A stretch of 64,000 nucleotides of DNA from NCBI GenBank assembly GCA_030834695.1, contig JAUQXK010000114.1:59069-123068 (forward strand), in the 5' to 3' direction. The notes beneath the pieces are model-generated. The model saw only the letters and a program-made list of their open reading frames with translations, made no database searches and was not told where the DNA came from. This document shows, one piece after another, positions 57,188 to 64,000 of the stretch. Source of the stretch: Desulfobacterales bacterium. Its GTDB lineage: Bacteria > Desulfobacterota > Desulfobacteria > Desulfobacterales > SpSt-501. A program made the translations under genes and the position numbers. The stretch's first letter is position 1. Each line of letters starts with the position of its first letter.

Positions 57188-57610
57188 GTGAGCGAATTCC
57201 GGGTGTTGTTTGTAGACGACGAGGCGGATTTTCGCGAAACCTTGATCAAACGCATGCAGAAGCGCCACGTGGAGGCCTTCGGCGTGCGTAGCGGCGAAGA
57301 GGCCCTGGACTGGCTCCGGGAGCACCCCACGGATTTGGTGGTTCTCGACGTGCGCATGCCGGGAATGGACGGCATCCAGACCCTGCGGGCCATCAAACGC
57401 GACCATCCCCTGCTGGAGGTGATCCTGCTCACGGGGCATGCCAACCTGGAGATCGCCCGGGAGGGAATGCAGCTCGGAGCCTTCGACTATCTGATGAAGC
57501 CGATCGACCTCGACGAACTGCTTTACAAACTCGAGGACGCTTATCAAAAGAAAACCATCCAGGAGCACAAAATAAAGAATATCGAGGGGGTGATCGAATC
57601 GCGGAAGTGA
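57188..57610 (+). CDS. Stand-alone receiver protein with helical tail
   Basis: 140 residues, GTG start at 57188 with GAGGAGG eight bases upstream. Complete receiver: VLFVDDEAD, Asp in LVVLDVRMPGMDG, ILLTGHAN, Lys in YLMKPIDL; a helical tail of about 25 residues (AYQKKTIQEHKIKNIEGVIE) ends it. It lies 75 bases before TSUP transporter 2 and is probably part of the same transcript as the preceding divergent receiver. Confidence 0.92.
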   Translation: MSEFRVLFVDDEADFRETLIKRMQKRHVEAFGVRSGEEALDWLREHPTDLVVLDVRMPGMDGIQTLRAIKRDHPLLEVILLTGHANLEIAREGMQLGAFDYLMKPIDLDELLYKLEDAYQKKTIQEHKIKNIEGVIESRK

Positions 57611-57684
57611 AGCGCATGTGATTCAGCGGTCAGCAGGCACTGTCGTTGAAAAGAACCTCTAGTGAATAAAGGAGAACGGGGGAG

Positions 57685-58980
57685 ATGAAATTTCTGAATC
57701 AGCTTGGACGCTTCATGATGTTGGGCGCCCGCTACCACGCGCAGTGGGAGCTGGATGTGTCCAACCGGATTTTGGGGGACCGGCGGCGGCTGTTCGTACT
57801 GCTGCTGCTCATGGTGCCGGCCGTGGTCGGCGGCATCGCCTTCGCCGACGATCTGCCGGACATGCTGGGAGGCAAGTCCTCTTACAGCCCGGCCTTTTAT
57901 TCTACGACCATTTTCCTGGCATCGATCGGCATCGGCCTGATGGCCGGCCTGATCACCGGCTGCATCGGGGCCGGCGGCGGATTCATCATCGCTCCGGCGC
58001 TGATGAGCGCGGGCATCAAGGGCATTCTCGCGGTGGGCACCGACCTGTTCCATATTTTCGCCAAAGCCATCATGGGCAGCGTCATTCACCGCAAACTCGG
58101 CAACGTCTCGGTTCCGCTGGCGGTGGTCTTCCTGATCGGCGCCGTCATCGGCGCCACCCTCGGCGGCGTGATCAACCGCGGGCTGTACGAGCTCAACCCG
58201 GTCATCAGCGACGCCTTCATCACCACGATCTACTCGGTCATGCTGGGCTTTCTCGGCTTCTACGCCCTGTTCGATTTCCTGAAGGCGCGTGGGGCCGCCA
58301 AGAAGACCGACGCCCCCAAGGGCACCACCGCGCACCACGGCGGCAAATCCGAAGGCACCGAAATGGGCGGCCTGCCCCGCAAACTGCAGGCGGTTAAGCT
58401 GCCGCCCATGGTTCGGTTCGACCTTGACCTCGTGCCCGGCGGCCGGGGGATTTCCTGGGTGTTTCTGGTGGCCAGCGGCGCCCTGGTGGGACTGGCCGCA
58501 GGCATCATGGGAGTCGGCGGCGGGTTCCTCACCTTCCCGATCTTCGTGTACGTCTTGGGCGTCTCCTCCATGACCACCGTAGGGACCGACATCTTCCAGA
58601 TCATCTTCACGGCCGGCTGGGCTGCCGTTTCCCAGTACGCCATCTACGGCTTCATCTTCTACACCCTGGCGATGGGCATGCTCCTGGGTTCGCTGCTCGG
58701 CATCCAGCTCGGCGCCATGGCGACCAAGGTGGTCCCGGGCATCACCATCCGCGGGTTCTACGCCATGGCGGTACTCGCCGGCTTCGTGAACCGGGTATTC
58801 GCCCTGCCCTCCAAGCTCAGCGACGTCGGTTTAATCCCGCTGTCGAAGGAGGCCGGGTCCTTTCTCGAATCGCTGGGGATCTATGCGTTCTTTATCGTCA
58901 TCACGATTTTCTCGGTCTGGGTCATCGGGACATTTCTCAAGAACATCCCGACCCTGCTCGGAAGGGGGGTGAAAAAATGA
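57685..58980 (+). CDS. TSUP (TauE/SafE) family membrane transporter 2
   Basis: 431 residues; GGGGGAG lies upstream of ATG 57685. After about 30 hydrophilic residues there are eight to nine helices. Both TSUP motifs occur: GLITGCIGAGGGFIIAPALM and GLAAGIMGVGGGFLTFPIFV, with a long cytoplasmic loop of about 65 residues (AAKKTDAPKGTTAHHGGKSE) between the halves. Expected to move sulfite-like or organic anions. Its stop overlaps the start of the next gene by four bases. It is not a close copy of transporter 1. Confidence 0.9.
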   Translation: MKFLNQLGRFMMLGARYHAQWELDVSNRILGDRRRLFVLLLLMVPAVVGGIAFADDLPDMLGGKSSYSPAFYSTTIFLASIGIGLMAGLITGCIGAGGGFIIAPALMSAGIKGILAVGTDLFHIFAKAIMGSVIHRKLGNVSVPLAVVFLIGAVIGATLGGVINRGLYELNPVISDAFITTIYSVMLGFLGFYALFDFLKARGAAKKTDAPKGTTAHHGGKSEGTEMGGLPRKLQAVKLPPMVRFDLDLVPGGRGISWVFLVASGALVGLAAGIMGVGGGFLTFPIFVYVLGVSSMTTVGTDIFQIIFTAGWAAVSQYAIYGFIFYTLAMGMLLGSLLGIQLGAMATKVVPGITIRGFYAMAVLAGFVNRVFALPSKLSDVGLIPLSKEAGSFLESLGIYAFFIVITIFSVWVIGTFLKNIPTLLGRGVKK

Positions 58981-59663
58981 TTGCTCGCAAGAAGGAATTC
59001 ACTCTCGGTTTAGGCCTGCTCATCGCTTTCTTCGCCGTGCTAGCCGTTTTCTTCTCCCCGGTGTTTAACGGGCATAACGGCCTGGATTACCTGGACAGCC
59101 TCTACAACTCCATTTCCAAAGGCTCGGCCTACTATATTCCGAAGCTCAAAGACGAGGCCAAGACCTTCAACGGGAACAACGTTGAGCTGTCCTTGGCCAT
59201 GGCCAACCCGGCCCAGGCCCAGCAGACCTCGCAGCTTTTCATGAAGGCCGGCGCCATGGTCAACGTGACCGACGCCAAGCTCAAAGTGACCGGCGACCTG
59301 GGCAAGATTCTGGACAACTGCCTGGTCGACGCCGATGCCATGTACAAGAATGACGGCAATGCGGTCGCCGGCAAATACGGCTACGGCGAGCGTCAGGCCC
59401 TTTACAACTGGTGGCAGTCCTTCAAGGGCGTCGAGAAGAGCCTCAACGAACAGAAGAAGTTCAAGGAGGCCAAAGCGGTCGCCAACATCAGCAAAAAGGG
59501 CATCGAAGCCAGCTACAACTTTTACAAGATCGAGCCCCAGAGCATTATGGACCGGCTGGGGGTGGTGATCTTCTCGCTGGTATTCTACGTGATCTACACC
59601 CTCTGGTACGGGTTCGCTATCATGTTCATGTTCGAGGGCTGGGGCATGCAGCTTGAGCACTGA
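58977..59663 (+). CDS. Membrane protein of unknown function (TSUP companion 2)
   Basis: 228 residues, overlapping the transporter gene by four bases (ATGA). A helix at about 11-30 and one at about 195-220 flank a periplasmic region of some 160 residues with no Cys-rich motif except one (ILDNCLVDADAMYKNDG). SLYNSISKGSAYYIPKLKDE lies after the first helix. No family recognised, but coupling to the transporter argues for a subunit or chaperone of it. A strong terminator follows. Confidence 0.8.
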   Translation: MIARKKEFTLGLGLLIAFFAVLAVFFSPVFNGHNGLDYLDSLYNSISKGSAYYIPKLKDEAKTFNGNNVELSLAMANPAQAQQTSQLFMKAGAMVNVTDAKLKVTGDLGKILDNCLVDADAMYKNDGNAVAGKYGYGERQALYNWWQSFKGVEKSLNEQKKFKEAKAVANISKKGIEASYNFYKIEPQSIMDRLGVVIFSLVFYVIYTLWYGFAIMFMFEGWGMQLEH

Positions 59664-59695
59664 TGCCCTGCAGGTGGTGACGCCATGCTGAACCG

Positions 59696-59744
59696 AAGGC
59701 CGGAAGCGCGAGTTCCCTGAACCTGCTTCCGGCCTTTTCTTTTT
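59696..59744 (+). terminator. Rho-independent terminator after TSUP transporter 2
   Basis: A 12-bp perfect stem AAGGCCGGAAGC / GCTTCCGGCCTT with a 17-base loop, followed by TTCTTTTTC. Confidence 0.9.
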
Positions 59745-59863
59745 CCCCCTCTTTTTTCTTCGTCACCGAAGAGAAAAAAAGTTAAACAAGTCTTGGGCGG
59801 ATATCGCATAAAAACCGACTGACCTCAGCAAAAATCAACTCATTTCGGCACCGGGCTTTTTTT

Positions 59864-62467
59864 ATGGCGATCGGCAGTCTCTTCAAGAAAATATTAACCC
59901 GCAAACCCTCCCCTGAAACCGCCGACGCGGCGGTCGACGCCCTGCGAATTGAGTTCAAAGACCGCTATCACAGCTTCAAACTGCTTCTGAGCGCCAACCA
60001 CAAGGCGCTCGAGATCATGGCCGAGATCGAGGAGGCTCTGCACGGTTCCCGGCCGTTCGGGATGACCTTCGTGCGCGCCGCCTGCACCTCGGTCGCCGTG
60101 AATGTCTTTTCCATGGTCCGGAACATCGAAAAGCTCGCCCCGGGCAAATACGGTGAACTGTTCGCCCGTTTCGACGCCATCCAGAAGTCCGTCGACGCGG
60201 TGCTGACCCGACGCAAACCGGTTGCCGACGAACGGTTGGTGATTCCTTTAGGCGAGGTGACCAAGGAGATGGCGGACTTCGTCGGCAGCAAAATGGCCAA
60301 CCTGGGAGAGATCAAGAACAGCCTGAAGGTCCGGGTCCCGCCGGGCTTCGCCATCACCGCCCGCGCCTACCAGCGCTTTCTGGAGCACAACGATCTGCAG
60401 GCCGAGATCGATCGCCGCATGCAGGCAGCCGAGGCCGACCGGGTCGAAGCGCTCTACAACCTGAGCGCCGAAATCCAGCAGATGATCATCCGCGCCGAGG
60501 TGCCCGCCGACCTGACCGCAGCCATCCGTCGGGCCTGGGCCGCAATGGAAATCGAAGCCGGCGGCAAAGTCACGGTCGCCCTGCGCAGCAGCGCTCTGGG
60601 GGAGGACGCTGCCGGCAGCTCCTTTGCCGGTCAGTATCGCTCCGAGTTGAATGTCAGCGCCGACGCCGTGCTCGAGGCCTACCGCGAGGTCCTGGCCAGC
60701 AAGTACAGCTTGCAGGCCATCACCTACCGCCTGACCCGGGGCTTCCGAGACGAGGACGTGGCCATGTGCGTCGGATGCCTCGCCATGGTGAACGCGGCGG
60801 CGGGCGGCGTTACCTACAGCCGCAACCCGGTTGACGTCCACGACCATCGGATTTTCACCAACGCAGCCTGGGGGCTGCCCAAAGCCGTGGTGGATGGGAG
60901 CGCCGCCTGCGATCTCTTCATTGTTTCGCGCGAGGACGCCATGACGGTCGTCGCCGAAGACATTCGGTCGAAGGATCGCAAGTTCGTCTGCTACCCCGAA
61001 GAAGGGATCTGCCGCCTGGACGTGACCGACGCCGAGCGGCTGCTGCCGGCCATCACGCACGAGCAGGCGATCGATCTGGCCCGCACGGCCGCCTCGCTGG
61101 AGCGCCACTATGACATGGCCCAGGACATCGAGTGGGCCATCGACCCCCGGGGCGATCTTTACTTGCTGCAATGCCGGCCGCTGCAGCAAAGACCGGTCGA
61201 AACGGTGACGCAAAAGTCTGCGCCGACGGCAGACGGCGCTTCCGTTATCTACCGCGGCGGTGTCACCGCCAGCTCTGGGGCGGCCAGCGGCCCGGTGTTC
61301 ATTGCCGACAAGGGCTCCGACGTGCTGGCGTTTCCCGACGGCGCCGTCCTGGTGGTGCGTCAGGCCCAGCCGCGCTGGGCCTCGCTGCTCAACCGGGCGG
61401 CCGCCATCGTCACCGAGGAGGGGGGCTTTGCCGGGCATCTCGCCAACGTGGCGCGCGAGTTCGGGGTGCCGGCGCTCTTTGCGGTGCCGGAAGCCACCCG
61501 CATCCTCCGCACCGGCGAGCTGGCGACGGTGGATGCCACGGGGCAGGCGATTCACTTAGGCCGCATCGAGGCGCTGCTCCATCAGGCTCAGCCCCGCAAA
61601 TCCCTCATGCAGGGCAGCCCCGTCTACGAAATCCTCTCGGAGGCCAGTCGGATGATCGTGCCGCTCGGCCTCCTGGAACCCGATTCGCCGGATTTCGCCC
61701 CGACCAACTGCCGCACCCTGCACGATATCACCCGGTTCATCCACGAGAAATCCGTGCATGAAATGTTCAACTTCGGCCGCGACCACAACTTTTCCGAACG
61801 ATCGAGCAAGCAGCTTCATTACAAAGTCCCCATGCAGTGGTGGGTGCTGAACCTGGACGATGGTTTCACCGAAGAGATTGCGGGCAAGTACGTCAAGCTG
61901 GAGCAAATCGCCTGCATCCCCATGCTCGCCTTTTGGAGGGGATTCATCGCCATCCCGTGGGAGGGACCGCCGGCCATGGACGGCAGAGGCATGCTCTCGG
62001 TCATGTTTCAGGCGACGACCAACCAGGCCCTGACCGTCGGGGTCAAGTCCAAGTATGCCGAGCGCAACTATTTCATGGTCGCCCGCAACTACCTCAGCCT
62101 GAGCCAGCGTCTGGGCTTCCACTTTTCCACGCTCGAAGCGCTGGTGAGCGAACGCACGCCCGAGAACTATGTCAGCTTCCAGTTCAAAGGCGGCGCGGCC
62201 GACTTGGAGCGGCGGCTGGGCCGCGTGCACTTCATCGCCGAGATACTGGAGTCGATCGGCTTCCGGGTGGAGATCCGCGAGGACCACCTGCTCGCCCGGG
62301 TCGAAGGCCAGTGCGAGGGCTACATGCTCCAGCGGGTCGAGATCCTCGGATATCTGGCGCTGCACACCCGGCAGATGGACATGATCATGGCCAATCCGGC
62401 CCATGTGGAGTACTACCGCGCCAAATATCACAAGGACATTGACGGCTTGCTGGCCGCAACGCATTGA
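59864..62467 (+). CDS. PEP-synthase-like protein lacking the PEP-binding barrel
   Basis: 867 residues. Residues 1-120 are a helical region of unknown type. About 125-440 form the ATP-grasp part of PEP synthase/pyruvate phosphate dikinase: GSKMANLGEI, VPPGFAITARAYQRFL, VALRSSALGEDAAGSSFAGQ and GGVTYSRNPVD. About 460-570 are the swivelling His domain, EEGGFAGHLANVAREFGVPA, with the phosphohistidine at His 525. The C-terminal 290 residues do not resemble the PEP/pyruvate TIM barrel; they read YKVPMQWWVLNLDDGFTEEI and similar. So the ATP-to-His half is intact, but the acceptor must differ from pyruvate or be bound differently. Rifampin phosphotransferases show that such rearrangements change substrate. 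Confidence 0.85.
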   Translation: MAIGSLFKKILTRKPSPETADAAVDALRIEFKDRYHSFKLLLSANHKALEIMAEIEEALHGSRPFGMTFVRAACTSVAVNVFSMVRNIEKLAPGKYGELFARFDAIQKSVDAVLTRRKPVADERLVIPLGEVTKEMADFVGSKMANLGEIKNSLKVRVPPGFAITARAYQRFLEHNDLQAEIDRRMQAAEADRVEALYNLSAEIQQMIIRAEVPADLTAAIRRAWAAMEIEAGGKVTVALRSSALGEDAAGSSFAGQYRSELNVSADAVLEAYREVLASKYSLQAITYRLTRGFRDEDVAMCVGCLAMVNAAAGGVTYSRNPVDVHDHRIFTNAAWGLPKAVVDGSAACDLFIVSREDAMTVVAEDIRSKDRKFVCYPEEGICRLDVTDAERLLPAITHEQAIDLARTAASLERHYDMAQDIEWAIDPRGDLYLLQCRPLQQRPVETVTQKSAPTADGASVIYRGGVTASSGAASGPVFIADKGSDVLAFPDGAVLVVRQAQPRWASLLNRAAAIVTEEGGFAGHLANVAREFGVPALFAVPEATRILRTGELATVDATGQAIHLGRIEALLHQAQPRKSLMQGSPVYEILSEASRMIVPLGLLEPDSPDFAPTNCRTLHDITRFIHEKSVHEMFNFGRDHNFSERSSKQLHYKVPMQWWVLNLDDGFTEEIAGKYVKLEQIACIPMLAFWRGFIAIPWEGPPAMDGRGMLSVMFQATTNQALTVGVKSKYAERNYFMVARNYLSLSQRLGFHFSTLEALVSERTPENYVSFQFKGGAADLERRLGRVHFIAEILESIGFRVEIREDHLLARVEGQCEGYMLQRVEILGYLALHTRQMDMIMANPAHVEYYRAKYHKDIDGLLAATH

Positions 62468-62614
62468 GCGCCGATCCGCCGGCGACTTGTGCGCCAGGGC
62501 CCGGGGCCTTCCGCGGGCTTTGCGGTTGCATCTTCAATTATTTTCTGTATTATCCAGTAACGCGACATCCGCAACGGTAGGGTCATACGGCATTCAACCG
62601 ATAGGCAGCCGAAG

Positions 62615-64000
62615 ATGGAAAACAACATCTATTCACGCCTGCAGTGGAAAATCATCAGCCTCACCCTGCTGGTCACGTTCACTCCGTTGCTGCTTCTGGG
62701 ACTCATCATTTACCGGCAGTTCGCCGGTATGTACACCGAACAAATCCGCGAGCAGATCCGCTACCGGGCCGAGTTCCAGGCCGAGGCGCTCGACCTGTTC
62801 CTCAAGGAACGCACCGCCATCCTTGGAACGATCGCCGACACCCACAGCTTTCAGACGATGATCGTCGAGGAAAACCTGGGGCGCAAGCTCGCCGTGATGA
62901 ACCTGCGCGCCGGGGCTTTCGTGGACCTGGGGGTCATCGACCATACCGGCCAGCAGCTGGCCTATGTCGGCCCCTATGAACTCACCGGAAGGAATTATTA
63001 CGAACAGCCGTGGTTCGGCGAAGTGATGAGCAAGGGCCTGTACATCAGCGACGTGTACATGGGGTTCCGCCAGGCCCCCCATTTCATTATCGCCGTGCGG
63101 CGCCACGAAAACCAGAGGAGCTGGATCCTGCGCGCGACCATCGACCCGGACATCTTCAGCCGGATCGTCCAGGCCGCCCACATCGGCCGGACCGGAGACG
63201 CCTATCTCCTCAACGAAGAGGGCACGCTGCAGAGCCGGCCGCGTTTCGGCGGCAACATCCTGGAGCGGGCCCACCTGGATATCGCGCTGTTCGGCAAGCA
63301 CACGATGACCTTCGAGCAACAGGGGGCCGACGGCCGCAAACTGCTGCTCGCCGGCACCTGGCTTAAAAGCAAAAACTGGCTGCTCGTCATCAGCCGCGAT
63401 GTCGAAAACGAAATGGCCCAGCTCTTCGCCACCCGCAACATGCAATTCGCCATCACCGCCATCGGAATCCTGGCCATCGTGGTCACCACGGTACTCACCA
63501 CGCGGCAAATGGTCAGGCAGCTCAAGCAGGCCGAAACCCGGGTGAAGGAGATGGACGCCCAGCTGGTTCAGACGGACAAATTGGCCGCCCTGGGTAAAAT
63601 GGCGGCCGGCGTCGCCCACGAGATCAACAACCCGCTCGCGGTGATCCTCCAGAAAACAGGCTGGCTCCAGGACCTGCTCGACGAAGAGGAGTTCCAGAAG
63701 AGCGCGAACATTGATGAGCTGCGCACGTCGGTCAAAAAGATCGAGGAACATGTGGAGCGCGCGCGCAAGGTGGTCCACAACATGCTCGGTTACGCGCGGC
63801 GCATGGAACCGCGCCTCGAGGATGTGGATGTCAACCAGACCATCAACCAGACCGTCGACATCCTCGAAAACTACGCCCGCAACAACAATATCGACATCCA
63901 GACCGACTTGTCGCCGAGTCTGCCGATCATCGCCGGTGACCAGGCCCAGCTGCAGCAGGTGGTCCTGAACCTGATGAACAACGCGATCGACGCCATCGGC
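62615..64000 (+). CDS. Cache-domain sensor histidine kinase, 3' end cut by window edge
   Basis: 462 codons from ATG 62615 to the right edge with no stop. Helix about 13-33, periplasmic dCache sensor (KGLYISDVYMGFRQAPHFII, RTGDAYLLNEEGTLQ), second helix about 278-296, H-box [20 protein letters not shown] with His 335, and the beginning of the ATPase domain (VLNLMNNAIDAIG at the edge). Third member of the paralogous family at 49738 and 54046. The ribosome-binding site is weak. Confidence 0.92.
   Translation, partial: MENNIYSRLQWKIISLTLLVTFTPLLLLGLIIYRQFAGMYTEQIREQIRYRAEFQAEALDLFLKERTAILGTIADTHSFQTMIVEENLGRKLAVMNLRAGAFVDLGVIDHTGQQLAYVGPYELTGRNYYEQPWFGEVMSKGLYISDVYMGFRQAPHFIIAVRRHENQRSWILRATIDPDIFSRIVQAAHIGRTGDAYLLNEEGTLQSRPRFGGNILERAHLDIALFGKHTMTFEQQGADGRKLLLAGTWLKSKNWLLVISRDVENEMAQLFATRNMQFAITAIGILAIVVTTVLTTRQMVRQLKQAETRVKEMDAQLVQTDKLAALGKMAAGVAHEINNPLAVILQKTGWLQDLLDEEEFQKSANIDELRTSVKKIEEHVERARKVVHNMLGYARRMEPRLEDVDVNQTINQTVDILENYARNNNIDIQTDLSPSLPIIAGDQAQLQQVVLNLMNNAIDAIG

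Noticed and set aside
62510..62530. GG...GC pair with 10-base spacing before the kinase at 62615
   Set aside because: The -24 part reads CGGGCT, too far from TGGCAC, and neither palindrome family lies upstream.

Overview
The window is GC-rich and densely coding. It reads like a member of the Desulfobacterota (former Deltaproteobacteria, sulfate-reducer type). This placement is inferred from the gene content: an NAD-linked [NiFe] hydrogenase built from Nuo-like modules, TSUP transporters beside Cache-domain sensor kinases, many NtrC-type and receiver proteins, sigma-54 promoters, and dispersed GGCGAAAGCC-type palindromes. No rRNA, tRNA, CRISPR array, insertion sequence or phage gene was seen.

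Layout. 1-8.3 kb, mostly minus strand: a citrate-synthase-family gene cut by the left edge, an EamA exporter, a three-gene iron/polyamine-type ABC importer, an ORF-free gap with a promoter-terminator pair (candidate sRNA near 6484-6563), and a PiT phosphate transporter with its PhoU-like partner. 8.5-17.6 kb: a universal stress protein, a decayed gene, then a cluster of exported enzymes (two serine lipases, a metallophosphoesterase lipoprotein, an orphan TRAP binding protein, a phospholipase-D lipoprotein, a PliG-like lysozyme-inhibitor protein). 17.7-22.2 kb, minus: gltA-ald-tkt. 22.5-26.8 kb: an unknown protein, a sensor kinase and an NtrC-type regulator in overlapping frames, then a CBS-ACT protein behind a sigma-54 promoter. 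26.8-40.0 kb: a probable long operon behind a second sigma-54 promoter, carrying two stress proteins, a receiver, a membrane kinase, hoxE, an HndB-like ferredoxin, a NuoF-GltD fusion, a NuoG-like hoxU, hoxY, hoxH and the maturation protease. 40.4-64 kb: a cytidylate-kinase-like protein, a second kinase/NtrC pair, two TSUP transporters each followed by a small membrane protein, three paralogous Cache kinases (one lacking the phosphoacceptor His), several receivers, a GNAT-deacetylase fusion, and a PEP-synthase-like phosphotransferase without the usual PEP barrel.

The parts look connected by regulation. Three strong sigma-54 promoters (25964, 26920, 56369) each have the same upstream palindrome, TTTAC-N5-GTAAAA-N6-GACAG, 107-116 bp upstream. 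Three weaker sigma-54-like promoters (40201, 46747, 53950) instead have a different palindrome, TGTCAYCY-N3-RGRTGACA, 105-129 bp upstream. Two NtrC-family activators are encoded in the window, and the first lies directly next to the first type-A site. I infer two sigma-54 regulons covering hydrogen metabolism, stress proteins, TSUP transport and the kinase cluster. The most novel protein-level items are the NuoF-GltD hydrogenase subunit, the acetyltransferase-deacetylase fusion, the H-to-E kinase and the barrel-less PEP-synthase relative.
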